Source: DASVVT01 sp036386415 (GTDB lineage Bacteria > Acidobacteriota > Blastocatellia > Pyrinomonadales > Pyrinomonadaceae). From it: a DNA stretch of 64,000 bases. A model generated the notes under the pieces. It made no database searches and had not been told where the DNA came from. It saw only the letters and a program-made list of their open reading frames with translations. Numbering within the stretch: the stretch's first letter is position 1; every line of letters begins with the position of its first letter. Of this stretch, positions 26,701 to 36,330 are shown in pieces. The translations under genes were made by a program, and so were the position numbers. Location: assembly GCA_036386415.1 (NCBI GenBank), contig DASVVT010000094.1, positions 1-64,000 on the forward strand, written 5' to 3'.

Positions 26701-27289
26701 CATAGTAGAGCATGTCCACGCCCGCGTAGATATCCGTGTAACGTACCTTCGCATAGAGTGGCACATCTTTGCGCCACTTGCGCGGGTCGTTGCCGACCAG
26801 ATAGTTGCTCTTGCCGGGCAGTTGACCCTCACCCGTCACCCGCGGCTCAGGGTTCGCGCCCGGAAGCTGCATGCGCAAGACAGCCGATTGCATGGTTCCA
26901 TTATTCCGCGATCCGAAAGCGTCATTTCGTAATTTCAACACCGCTTCTGTCGGTGTCAGAAAGAGCGTGTGGCCTGAGCCGCGCGAGAGGAACTTGACCT
27001 CCGCGTGGGTCTGCCCCTGGTTAAGCTCGAAGCTGAGGGGAAGCTTGCCATAAGCCTCCCTGGCTCTGGCTCTGAGCGCGGCGTCCGTCCTCGATGGATT
27101 GATTAAATCTGTTCCGGTAGAGGCGCGTTCATTCACCGGCCAGAGGTTCGAGAGAGAGGGATGAGCGGCGCGCCCCCTTTGATTCTCGGCGCGTGTGGCG
27201 GGGACGCGTACGATTAAAGATGTCGCTATCGTCGCCAGCATCAAAGCGATGCCGCACCGGTGTCTGATCTGGGCTACTCTGTTTTTCAT
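23762..27289 (-). CDS. Giant exported beta-propeller (SBBP) protein with GDWDGDG repeats
   Basis: 1175 aa. Signal peptide 1-35 (MALMLATIATSL-like core, cleavage near TRAEN). Residues about 75-300 match the N-terminal module that usually precedes SBBP repeats (LSFELNQGQTHAEVKFLSRG). Residues about 300-780 are at least nine SBBP units of about 50 residues (AYVTGKTESIDFP, YVTGGTGSFDLP, YVVGETRSTTDFP; each with STFFGG or SSFLGG). About 790-1010 holds five repeats of 35-50 residues with FRPS..FFLRN and GDxPVxGDWDGDGxDTIGVFR, an acidic, probably calcium-binding FG-GAP-like propeller. The C-terminal domain is unassigned. Probably a secreted or surface adhesion or binding protein. Confidence 0.88.
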   Translation of the reverse strand: MKNRVAQIRHRCGIALMLATIATSLIVRVPATRAENQRGRAAHPSLSNLWPVNERASTGTDLINPSRTDAALRARAREAYGKLPLSFELNQGQTHAEVKFLSRGSGHTLFLTPTEAVLKLRNDAFGSRNNGTMQSAVLRMQLPGANPEPRVTGEGQLPGKSNYLVGNDPRKWRKDVPLYAKVRYTDIYAGVDMLYYGNQSQLEYDFIVSPFADPKVIALNFEGADDLSLDAKGNLVLRTGAGEVVQHAPTIYQETDGVRQRVSGHYVIKDKHQVGFEVAAYDQSKPLIIDPVVQFSTFFGGTRVEEANGIAVDAAGNAYVTGKTESIDFPDVNAFDATLSGPSDAFVTKFTTDGSALVYSTQIGGRFADIGNAIAVTKDGLACITGITGTEEPDLNVNNFPITANGFLVAGETAKRLLDAFVTVLNADGDDLVYSTFFGGSQTRNNQDIRDIGRGIAVDNTGKVYVTGGTGSFDLPIKNGFQTVQRPFFSAFIAKFNPTASTRAASLLYSSYFGCHSAVGVNDEAFAIAVDKFGIAYIVGTTAFAQRFPDKSPSSLPPFQKSDPGGSSAFVAKFDCAASGNSSLIYATLLGGSSDDKALAVAVDSAQRTYITGVTKSTDFPLKNPFDSTLADDEAFVTKMNADGTAVFYSSFLGGGNDDEGHGIAVDSQGNAYVVGETRSTTDFPILNAFQSVNGGKIDTFVVKISAVPSTSVSPKILFSSFLGGDQFDIGNAIALGPKRSVLVTGNTASDNFPVTPGAFQKSQAVGIGFDGFVTKIAEVNADTIGTFRPSDITFRLRNSNTAGAPDITIGPNFYQAGDLPVTGDFNGDGIDTTGIFRAGNTTGAFILSDRTDGSATTIILFGQAGDLPVAGDWDGDGKDTIGVFRPSAGKFFLRNRNTGGPPDFTITFGAVGDIPLAGDWDGDGDDTIGIYRESQHRFFLRNKLNAGADINVQFGIAGDVPVTGDWDGDGDDTIGVFRSSNHKFFLRDVNTAAANLIVDFGATGDTPLSGDWDGLSSNTPPNSGVNDPAEGSSRAGEAQLFTTTCSDPDGWRNIHTIDFKISKANAQGTGERIALWAQFDQNRKVMRLFNPDTRTWEEGVPGANKILENRFVKLRLGGAMVDGSGPEGPSVQLTWNVVFEDAAVLDDYKQYLRIEDDAGYSTGFDEVGSWSVTR

Positions 27290-27334
27290 TCGATCTAACT
27301 TCTCCTTCTAAGTTTGCTGCCCCTTTAAAGTTTT

Positions 27335-27688
27335 TCAGGAAAGGGAACTGAGACAGATCAGGAGTCTTCCATCAGGCGTCTCTGTGTAGTGAAGCCGACG
27401 GGCTTCAACCCATTGAAAGATCGTGCGTGAGGTGGTACGGCTGATCTTTGCGGCTTCATCCACAGAGACAAACGAGACGCGCCGGGCGCAGTCTGCGCAC
27501 CAGATGGGCGTGTTCGTCCTGCTCTGGCCGATGACAATAATCCGGTCAGTCTCGACGGTAATTAGTGTTCGCTTCTTCACGCGCGGCCTGCCTTCGACGG
27601 TGTTTTCCAGACTGACTTCTGAGTTACAATGAGCGCTCGAATCGGGGATTTCCGGTTTGGACGGGTCGCCTCCGGCATCACTCACCAT
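27335..27688 (-). CDS. Small helix-turn-helix protein with CxxC
   Basis: 117 aa from the ATG at 27686-27688. The C-terminal half has IWCADCARRVSFVSVDEAAK and ISRTTSRTIFQWVEARRLHY, an excisionase/MerR-like winged helix that follows a CxxC pair. The N-terminus is variable and the exact start unsure, since the open frame runs on to 27793 and would overlap the divergent gene. Upstream of the giant SBBP gene (gap 45 nt), transcribed in the same direction. Possibly a local regulator or an anti-sigma/zinc-responsive switch; not tested. Confidence 0.7.
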   Translation of the reverse strand: MVSDAGGDPSKPEIPDSSAHCNSEVSLENTVEGRPRVKKRTLITVETDRIIVIGQSRTNTPIWCADCARRVSFVSVDEAAKISRTTSRTIFQWVEARRLHYTETPDGRLLICLSSLS

Positions 27689-27781
27689 TCGGGGCGCAGA
27701 GTACACGGCGGGAGGGCGGCAGGTATTTAGGAAATTCTGAAGTTCTCCTGAGATTCTTTTCAAAAAGTTCTGAAAGCCGCT

Positions 27782-29665
27782 ATGAACAGACATAGCAAAC
27801 GCTTATATGGATTCGGCCCCTTCCGTGTAGACACGGCAGAGCGCACGCTGCTGTGCAATGAACGTCCCGTGCCGCTCACCCCGAAGGTCTTCGACACGCT
27901 GCTCGCACTCGTCGAAAACACAGGCCACGTCCTCGGCAAAAACGAACTGATGCAGAAGGTCTGGCCGGATAGCTTCGTCGAAGAGAACAACCTTGCACAG
28001 AACATCTCGATCCTACGGAAGGTGCTTGGCGAAGGCGCACCTGATGGGCTCAAGTACATAGAGACCGTGCCGAAGCGCGGCTATCGCTTTGTCGCAGATG
28101 TGGAGGAGCTGTGGGACGAGCAGGGCGCGCAACTGATCGTGCGCGAGCGTACACGAGCCAGAGTCCTTATCGAAGAAGAGACTGAGGATGAGACCGGGCA
28201 AGACCCGCCCTCCGTCGTGAAGAGGAACCCCGCCGTCATAGACCTTCTGCCGGGCGCTCCAACGGCACGGGAATCAGCGCCCGCACACCAACTCCTCCCG
28301 CACCTGCCGGAAACCAGATACGCCAGAAGCGGCGACGTGAATATCGCTTATCAGGTCGTAGGCGATGGCGCGCTCGATCTGGTTTTCGTCATGGGATGGG
28401 TCTCTCACCTGGAGTATTTCTGGAGAGAACCATCGTTTGCGCAGTTCCTGCTGCGACTCGCCTCTTTCTCCCGCCTGATCCTCTTCGACAAGCGCGGGAC
28501 GGGACTCTCAGACCGCGTGCCCATCACGGAGTTGCCCACCCTGGAGCAGCGTATGGACGATGTGCGCGCCGTCATGGATGCGGTCGGATCAACGCGCGCG
28601 GCGCTGTGCGGCGTCTCCGAGGGTGGCCCTATGTGCAGCCTCTTTGCCGCCACCTATCCCGAAAAGACCATCGCCGTGGTCATGATCGGCACATATGCCA
28701 AGCGCATCTGGGCTTCAGACTACCCCTGGGCTCCGACCATGGAAGCCCGCCAGGAATTTTATGAAGAGATGCAGAGAGACTGGGGCGGCCCCGTCGGGAT
28801 TGAGGAACGCGCGCCCTCAGTTGCCGACGACCCGCAGTTCAGAGAATGGTGGGCGACCTACCTGCGCATGGGCGCGAGCCCCGGCGCGGCGCTGGCTCTT
28901 ACCAAAATGAACGCAGACATAGACGTGCGCCATGTGCTGCCGTCAATACGCGTTCCTACGCTCGTCATACACAGGGCAGGCGATGCATGTCTGAAGGTGG
29001 AAGAAGGCCGCTACGTCGCCGAGAAAATCCCCGGCGCGAAGTATGTGGAGCTGCCCGGCGTGGATCATCTTCCTTTCGTCGGCGACCAGGATGCCATCCT
29101 CGACGAGATAGAAGAATTCCTGACGGGCGTGCGCCATGCGCCCGAGCACGACCGCGTGCTGGCAACAGTTCTCTTCACACGCATCACGGAAGAGGATGAG
29201 GGCGAAGAGCTTGCTGCTGCCGCGAGCCTGAGGGAGCGCCCGTCCGGAGACCTGCTCGAACGCCACCAGGCGCACGTCAGACGACAGCTTGAGCTCTTCA
29301 AAGGACGCGAGATCGAGATGAAGGGCGGTCAGCTTCTGGCAACCTTTGACGGGCCAGCCCGCGCGATACGAGCGGCGTCCGCCATTAGCGACTTCGCCCT
29401 CCGTTTAGGACTGAAGATCAAAGCCGGACTGCACACGGGTGAATGCGACGTGATAGACGATCATGTGGGCGGCATCGCCGTCGGGATCGGCGCTCAGGTG
29501 GCGGCCAAAGCCAATGTTGGCGAAGTGCTCGTCTCACACACGGTCAAAGACCTCGTCGCCGGATCGGGCATCCGGTTCGAAGAGAGGGGCGCGCTCGTGC
29601 TCGACGAGATACCCGGAAAATGGGGACTCTTCGCGGTGGAAAGAACAGTAGCCAGGAGACAGTAG
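27782..29665 (+). CDS. Winged-helix / alpha-beta hydrolase / degenerate adenylate cyclase fusion
   Basis: 627 aa. Residues 1-110: CadC/OmpR-type winged helix (YGFGPFRVDTAERTLLCNE, LAQNISILRKVLGE, VPKRGYRFVADVE). Residues about 170-445: alpha/beta hydrolase with nucleophile elbow GVSEGG (S279), a DKRGTGLSD motif, and D and H in the acid and base regions (AGDACLKVE, GVDHLPF). Residues about 455-627: class III cyclase fold ending GLHTGECDV. The two metal-binding Asp are lost: the usual LFTDI is LFTRI, and the usual T-G-D-G is KGGQ. The last part is therefore probably a regulatory pseudo-cyclase. No membrane segment, so a one-component cytoplasmic regulator that may sense a hydrolase substrate. 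The last codons and the stop are supplied by a heptamer repeat. Confidence 0.87.
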   Translation: MNRHSKRLYGFGPFRVDTAERTLLCNERPVPLTPKVFDTLLALVENTGHVLGKNELMQKVWPDSFVEENNLAQNISILRKVLGEGAPDGLKYIETVPKRGYRFVADVEELWDEQGAQLIVRERTRARVLIEEETEDETGQDPPSVVKRNPAVIDLLPGAPTARESAPAHQLLPHLPETRYARSGDVNIAYQVVGDGALDLVFVMGWVSHLEYFWREPSFAQFLLRLASFSRLILFDKRGTGLSDRVPITELPTLEQRMDDVRAVMDAVGSTRAALCGVSEGGPMCSLFAATYPEKTIAVVMIGTYAKRIWASDYPWAPTMEARQEFYEEMQRDWGGPVGIEERAPSVADDPQFREWWATYLRMGASPGAALALTKMNADIDVRHVLPSIRVPTLVIHRAGDACLKVEEGRYVAEKIPGAKYVELPGVDHLPFVGDQDAILDEIEEFLTGVRHAPEHDRVLATVLFTRITEEDEGEELAAAASLRERPSGDLLERHQAHVRRQLELFKGREIEMKGGQLLATFDGPARAIRAASAISDFALRLGLKIKAGLHTGECDVIDDHVGGIAVGIGAQVAAKANVGEVLVSHTVKDLVAGSGIRFEERGALVLDEIPGKWGLFAVERTVARRQ

Positions 29666-29793
29666 ACAGTAGTCAGTAGAACAGAAAATCCGGTTGAAGC
29701 ATTTGATACTGCGCCTTTAATTCACAGTAGACAGCGAACGGTCACGCTGCGGCTTTCTGTGCTACTGTCTCCTGTCTACTGACTACTGTCTAC
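29647..29793. repeat. CAGTAGN heptamer palindrome, copy 3
   Basis: The left arm with units CAGTAGC, CAGGAGA, CAGTAGA, CAGTAGT overlaps the end of the fusion gene and supplies its TAG. The right arm ends in CTACTGTCTACT at the 3' end of the convergent response regulator. Loop words AAAATCCGGTTGAAGC and GGTCACGCTGCGGCT are shared with copy 2. Confidence 0.88.
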
Positions 29794-30305
29794 TCTTTCG
29801 CGGCTCTCGTGCGGGGTGAGCGCTCGCTGTGCTCGTCGGATAAGCGTGTGATGGCGCGCTCTAGGTTTTGATCTATGACTGAGAGCTGTGCGACGACCCG
29901 CTTTGGTAGACGCAGCGTGACGAGTTCCGCTTCTTCGGGTGGGGTTTCGAGAGCGCGGGCGATAGCCGCGAGCAACATGTTAAAGTCGGGAGGCTTCGAG
30001 AGATATTCCTGGACGCCGAGCCGTTCACATTGCGCGCGTAGCTCCATATGCGTCTCGCCCGTGACGATGATGACGGGGATGTTGGGAGAGATGGCGCGAA
30101 TCTCGCGCAAGACCTGCGCGCCGTGCATCTCCGGCAGCGTCATATCGAGCATGATCACGTCAGCGCCGTTGGCTTTAAACTCGGCGATTCCTTCTTCTCC
30201 CGTGTAAGCATTTCTCACGCGATAACCGGCCTCTTTGAGCGTCACTTCGTAAAGTTCGGCTTGATCCTCTTGATCTTCTATGACAAGAATGCAATGCTCA
30301 CTCAC
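29790..30305 (-). CDS. Single-domain response regulator with C-terminal extension
   Basis: 171 aa, GTG start. Receiver domain 1-122: acidic pocket ED/E at 10-14, phosphoacceptor D54 in MLDMTLPE, T/S in IIVTGE and K in LSKPPDF. The extension (LVTLRLPKRVVAQLSVIDQ, then a helix) has no DNA-binding domain. It probably relays phosphate or binds another protein. No histidine kinase is next to it. Confidence 0.87.
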   Translation of the reverse strand: MSEHCILVIEDQEDQAELYEVTLKEAGYRVRNAYTGEEGIAEFKANGADVIMLDMTLPEMHGAQVLREIRAISPNIPVIIVTGETHMELRAQCERLGVQEYLSKPPDFNMLLAAIARALETPPEEAELVTLRLPKRVVAQLSVIDQNLERAITRLSDEHSERSPRTRAAKE

Positions 30306-30417
30306 TTTAATTATCCCCCTTAATGTTCAGCGATCAGCCGTCAGCGGTCAGATTGGCCGCAGAAACCTGAGAGCCGAAGGCTTGAGACTGAAGGTTAGAT
30401 TATAGCAGAAACAGGTT

Positions 30418-32202
30418 ATGACTTCGGGCGTCGCCACCGTACTCATCCTATTGTTTGTCGCTCTCGTGCTCTTTGCGACCGAGCGCATCCCTATCGACAT
30501 CGTCACCATTCTGCTTGTCATCGGCCTCGTCCTGACGGGCACGCTCACGGTCTCGGACGCCTTCGCGGGCTTCGGCAACGACATCGTGATCACGATCTCC
30601 GGCCTCTTCATCCTCACGGGCGGGCTCGTCAAGACGGGCGTCATAGACATTATCGGCAGACGCCTGCACCGTATCGCCGGGGGCAACGAGTTTCGCCTGA
30701 CGGTGCTGATTATGATCGTGGCCGCCGCCTGTGCCGCCGTGATGAAGAATACGACGACGACAGCCATGTTCGTGCCCGTCGTGCTGGGGATGGCTGAGCG
30801 CGCACGCGTGCCCCCTTCGAAGCTCCTCATGCCGCTCGCCTTCGGCGCGATCCTCGGCGGCACATGCACGCTCATAGGGACTTCGACCAACCTGGCCGTG
30901 AGCGGAGCATTGCCGCGCTACGGCATAGAGCCGTTCACGATGTTTGAGCTGACGCCGGTCGGCGTGGCGATTGTCTGCGTCGGGATGCTCTACATGCTGC
31001 TGGTGGGACTGCGCCTTCTGCCGCGACGCGGGGGCGCGGACTCTCTCACCGAGCAGTATCACATACGCGAATACATGTCTGAGGTGATCGTCCTTCCCGA
31101 TTCACCGCTCGTCGGCAAGACGCTCTCCGAGGCCAATGTCAGCGACGAGCTTGATCTGACTGTGGTCGGCATCCTGCGCGGGCGTCAGGGGCGCATCGCC
31201 CCTACCGCGACGGAGCGAGTAGAGGCGGAAGACCTGTTGCTGGTACAGGGACGCGTCGAGGACATCCTGCGCGTCAAGACGGAAGCGGGAATCGAGATCA
31301 AGGCCGATTTCAAGTTGAGCGATCAATTGCTGGAAACAGAGGACGTGGAGTTGTTTGAGGCGATGGTGCTGCGCGGGTCTGATTTTGTCGGGCGCACGCT
31401 CAAAGGACTGAAGTTCAGGCAGCGCTACGGCCTGACGGTGCTCGCCATCAACCGCCACGGCGTCGCCCTGCTCTCGAAGATTAGCACCGTCAGCCTGCGC
31501 TTTGGCGACGTACTGCTCGTGCAGGGCAAGCGCGAGAGGGTCGAGCAGTTGACGCTCGACGGTCAACTGCTCCTGCTCGAAGACGTTTCGGAGCGGCGCG
31601 GGCGCGTGGCACAGCGCCGCTGGGCGCTGACAGGCTTCGCCGTCTTCCTCTTCCTTTCCATCACGCATCTCGTACCGCTCTCCATCGCCGTGCTCCTGGG
31701 CGTGCTGATCCTGCTCGCCAGTCGCGCCGTGCGTATGCAGGAGATGTACGACCTCATCGAATGGCGCTTGATCGTCCTCATTGCAGGCATGATTAGCTTC
31801 GGCACGGCGATGGAGAAAACAGGCGCTGACAAGTACCTGGCCGATCTGATTGTCAAAGCGACGGGCGCTTACGGCCCCCTCGCCGTCCTGGCCGGATTCT
31901 TCGTCATGACGGTCGCCATCACGCAGCCGATGTCCAATCAAGCGGCAGCGCTCGTCATGCTGCCCATCGCCGTCAAGACAGCCATCGCTCTCGGCCTCAA
32001 CCCGCGCACCTTCGCCGTCACAGTCACCTACGCCGCGTCATGCTCCTTTCTCACGCCCCTTGAGCCAGCCTGCGTGCTCATCTTCACCCCTGGGCGCTAC
32101 CGCTTCTTTGATTTCGTCAAGGTCGGCTCGGTGCTGACCATCGTCGTCTTCGCCATCGTCATGCTGCTCGTGCCTGTGTTCTGGCCGCTGAAATTGCAGT
32201 AG
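30418..32202 (+). CDS. SLC13/DASS-like permease with two RCK_C (TrkA-C) domains
   Basis: 594 aa. An N-terminal group of membrane segments with the NTTTAMFVPV and CTLIGTSTNLAVSG signature of the ion-transporter (ArsB/NhaD/DASS) superfamily, two cytosolic TrkA-C domains between about 210 and 380 (VLPDSPLVGKTLSEANVSDE, MVLRGSDFVGRTLKGL), and a second membrane half with TQPMSNQAAALVMLP. This is the standard layout of bacterial SLC13-family permeases for sulfate, dicarboxylates or similar anions; the RCK_C modules bind ligands that gate transport. Starts directly at an ATG 60 nt after a heptamer single arm (CAGCGAT, CAGCCGT, CAGCGGT at 30324-30347). Confidence 0.9.
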   Translation: MTSGVATVLILLFVALVLFATERIPIDIVTILLVIGLVLTGTLTVSDAFAGFGNDIVITISGLFILTGGLVKTGVIDIIGRRLHRIAGGNEFRLTVLIMIVAAACAAVMKNTTTTAMFVPVVLGMAERARVPPSKLLMPLAFGAILGGTCTLIGTSTNLAVSGALPRYGIEPFTMFELTPVGVAIVCVGMLYMLLVGLRLLPRRGGADSLTEQYHIREYMSEVIVLPDSPLVGKTLSEANVSDELDLTVVGILRGRQGRIAPTATERVEAEDLLLVQGRVEDILRVKTEAGIEIKADFKLSDQLLETEDVELFEAMVLRGSDFVGRTLKGLKFRQRYGLTVLAINRHGVALLSKISTVSLRFGDVLLVQGKRERVEQLTLDGQLLLLEDVSERRGRVAQRRWALTGFAVFLFLSITHLVPLSIAVLLGVLILLASRAVRMQEMYDLIEWRLIVLIAGMISFGTAMEKTGADKYLADLIVKATGAYGPLAVLAGFFVMTVAITQPMSNQAAALVMLPIAVKTAIALGLNPRTFAVTVTYAASCSFLTPLEPACVLIFTPGRYRFFDFVKVGSVLTIVVFAIVMLLVPVFWPLKLQ

Positions 32203-32335
32203 ACAGGAGACGGTAACAGTAGACAGGAGACAGTAGTCAGGAGCCAGTAGACGCTCCGCGCTGCGGGTGCTGTTGCTGAAAATGCGGACGATCCGCTAGC
32301 GAATGCTTCTCTACTGACTACTGTCTCCTGCTGTT
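32197..32335. repeat. CAGTAGN heptamer palindrome, copy 4
   Basis: AGTAGAC, AGGAGAC, AGTAGTC and AGGAGCC units follow the permease stop, and the stop TAG itself is within the first unit. Right arm CTACTGACTACTGTCTCC near 32311-32330. The loop differs from copies 2 and 3. Confidence 0.85.
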
Positions 32336-32446
32336 TGCCTTTTTCCGTTTGCCCAACTATAATGCGCGGGCTTTTCAAGGGTGTGCCGATTTCGGGCAGG
32401 AAGCGTGCGCGCCTCTGGCGGCCCTCGCCGTTTAAATAACGTACAC

Positions 32447-33325
32447 ATGGCTAATACTGTTAGATGGAGAGCGCGCGCGACGGCAGCGCGCCGCAATAAT
32501 ATCAGTTCCCCGACGGCTTCATCGAAGCCGTTGCGCGCGCTCGCCGCAGGCATTTCGCAGATGGCGCGTGCCGCGCTCGCAGAGCCTTACATGCTCACCG
32601 TCGAGCGCCACGCGATAGCTCTACGCCGCCTGCCACGCGCCCTGGAAGGCTTTCGCATCGTTCACCTTTCAGACCTGCATCACAGCCCTTTCACAGGCAG
32701 CCGACAGATCGAACACGCCATCGAGACGGCCAATAGCCTGGAGCCTGACATCATCGCTCTGACGGGTGATTACGTCTCGCACGAGCGCGCCTACATTGCT
32801 CCGTGCGCGGAATTGGTCGGGCGTCTGCGCGCGCGCCGTGGCGTCTACGCCGTGCTCGGCAATCACGACCACTGGACGGACGCGCCGCTTATCGCAGACC
32901 TCTTCAGCCTCGCTGGCCTGCGGGTCTTAATCAACGAAGGCATGCGTTTTGAGCAGGACGGAGCCTCCTTCTGGCTCGCCGGTGTAGACGATACGATGGT
33001 CGGACAGGAGGATTTGTCGCTCGCGCTGGCCGGCTCGCGCCGCGACGAGATGAAGCTGCTGCTCGCTCATAACCCTGTCATCCTGCGCCGCGCATCGCGC
33101 GCCGGAGTCGATCTGGTCTTGAGCGGGCATACGCACGGAGGACAGGTCGCCTGGCGTTCCGAGCGCAGCGCCTCAGGTCGCCCTCGCCGCCGCCTGCTTA
33201 AAGGGCTGGGACGCCAGAATGAGACCCAGATTTACGTCACGCGGGGTCTGGGCACGGTCGTCCTGCCCATACGCTACGGCTGCCCCCCGGAAGTCTCTCT
33301 CCTCGAACTGCGCTGCGCCAATTAG
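32447..33325 (+). CDS. Metallophosphoesterase (YaeI-like)
   Basis: 292 aa from the ATG at 32447; a basic N-terminus and a weak hydrophobic patch precede the catalytic domain. Motifs of the calcineurin-like dinuclear centre: LSDLHHSP, ALTGDYVS, LGNHDHW, LLAHNP and SGHTHGGQ. Close in layout to YaeI-type phosphodiesterases that cleave lipid A precursors or cyclic phosphodiesters, substrate not certain. No clear Shine-Dalgarno. Confidence 0.88.
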   Translation: MANTVRWRARATAARRNNISSPTASSKPLRALAAGISQMARAALAEPYMLTVERHAIALRRLPRALEGFRIVHLSDLHHSPFTGSRQIEHAIETANSLEPDIIALTGDYVSHERAYIAPCAELVGRLRARRGVYAVLGNHDHWTDAPLIADLFSLAGLRVLINEGMRFEQDGASFWLAGVDDTMVGQEDLSLALAGSRRDEMKLLLAHNPVILRRASRAGVDLVLSGHTHGGQVAWRSERSASGRPRRRLLKGLGRQNETQIYVTRGLGTVVLPIRYGCPPEVSLLELRCAN

Positions 33326-33403
33326 TTTCGAATTACGGGTTTCGGGCTTCGAGTTAAAGACCTTGCTTGAACTCGAAACTCGAAACTCGAAACTCGAAAC
33401 TTT
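33324..33403. repeat. ACTCGAA heptamer palindrome
   Basis: Left arm units TTTCGAA, TTACGGG, TTTCGGG, CTTCGAG; right arm GAACTCG and four AAACTCG units to about 33400. It begins at the stop codon of the metallophosphoesterase and ends 5 nt before the next start (33407). Confidence 0.85.
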
Positions 33404-33406
33404 TTT

Positions 33407-34030
33407 ATGTCTTCCCGAATCATCACGCTGCCCAATCTGCTCACCATGTTTCGCATGGTGCTGATCCCGGTCTTTGTCTCGTTTCTCTTCTACCAGAAGT
33501 TCGGCTGGGCGCTCGCCGTCTTCATGGTCGCTGGGGTGACGGACGGGCTGGACGGGCTGCTGGCGCGACGATTCGACCAGAAATCTCAGCTCGGCACGAT
33601 CCTGGACCCCATCGCCGACAAACTGCTGCTGGTGACCTCCTTCATAGTGCTCTCCATGCCGTCGCTCAGCCCGCAGCCCGTGCCGCGCCATTTCCCTGTG
33701 CCTTTCTGGGTCACAGCCGCCGTCATCAGCCGCGACATCTTCATCATCGTCGGCGCGGCGGCCATCAATATCGTGACCGGATTCAAGGGGTTTCGCCCCT
33801 CCTGGCTGGGCAAACTCAATACAGCGATACAGATTCTAGCGATTGCGGCCATTCTCGTCGCCGCGAGCATCCCTCGCGTGAGCGGCTACCTGCCTACCGT
33901 CTACACGACCGTCTTCGCCTTCGCCATCTTTTCCGGTATCCATTACGTCTATTTCGCCTCGCGCTTGCTCAACGAGGACCGCCGCCAGGGCGAAGAGGTG
34001 TCGCCCGGCAACGGCAACCCCTTCAGTTAA
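33407..34030 (+). CDS. pgsA: CDP-diacylglycerol-glycerol-3-phosphate 3-phosphatidyltransferase
   Basis: 207 aa. Full CDP-alcohol phosphatidyltransferase motif D46-x2-D49-G50-x2-A53-R54-x8-G63-x3-D67-x3-D71, with about six membrane helices (LLTMFRMVLIPVFVSFLFY, FWVTAAVISRDIFIIVGAAA, TAIQILAIAAILVAASI). It makes phosphatidylglycerol phosphate, the first step of PG/cardiolipin synthesis. The PgsA assignment rather than a relative is inferred from size and motif. The start has a T-run but no Shine-Dalgarno. Confidence 0.85.
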   Translation: MSSRIITLPNLLTMFRMVLIPVFVSFLFYQKFGWALAVFMVAGVTDGLDGLLARRFDQKSQLGTILDPIADKLLLVTSFIVLSMPSLSPQPVPRHFPVPFWVTAAVISRDIFIIVGAAAINIVTGFKGFRPSWLGKLNTAIQILAIAAILVAASIPRVSGYLPTVYTTVFAFAIFSGIHYVYFASRLLNEDRRQGEEVSPGNGNPFS

Positions 34031-34090
34031 ATCCTTACATGACAGTAGCTTGAGCAATGTTCGGAAGGCTTCGTCAAATCCCAAATAAAA

Positions 34091-34120
34091 GTTGACAATA
34101 GCCCACTCAAGTATTATATT
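34091..34120 (+). promoter_or_regulatory. dnaK promoter overlapping a HAIR-like HspR operator
   Basis: -35 TTGACA at 34092-34097, a 17-nt spacer and -10 TATATT at 34115-34120, a textbook sigma70 promoter. GTTGACA-N7-ACTCAAG (34091-34111) matches the HspR-operator (HAIR) pattern CTTGAGT-N7-ACTCAAG perfectly on the right half and at 4 of 7 on the left, with the exact 7-nt spacing. hspR is the third gene of this operon, so autoregulated repression is the likely reading. The 5' leader is about 170 nt. Confidence 0.75.
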
Positions 34121-34297
34121 AAGGAAGCGTTCAACCTGTAAGTGAACCGAAGGGCTGTCAGGCCGATCTGGATCGCGAGTCAAACCGACCTGACGGTCGA
34201 GCAGCATCAGATGGCGGGCGCTTTTCCGCGCCGCCTCTCGAAGGCGAGGGGTGGGTTCGGCAAGCGGCCAATCAAATTTTTGGAGAATAAGAGAGCA

Positions 34298-36238
<1,941 letters not shown>

Positions 36239-36242
36239 ACAA

Positions 36243-36327
36243 TTGCGGATTTCGGAATGCGGAATGCGGATTGAAAAGCAAGACTATCTTTCAATCCGCA
36301 TTCCGCAATCTGCAATCCGCAATCTGA
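36243..36327. repeat. GCGGAAT/GCGGATT heptamer palindrome
   Basis: Left arm GCGGATT, TCGGAAT, GCGGAAT, GCGGATT; right arm AATCCGC, ATTCCGC, AATCTGC, AATCCGC, AATCTGA. 18 bp pair perfectly (36259-36276 with 36289-36306). Lies between dnaK and dnaJ and ends 4 nt before the dnaJ start. Confidence 0.88.
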
Positions 36328-36330
36328 GTG

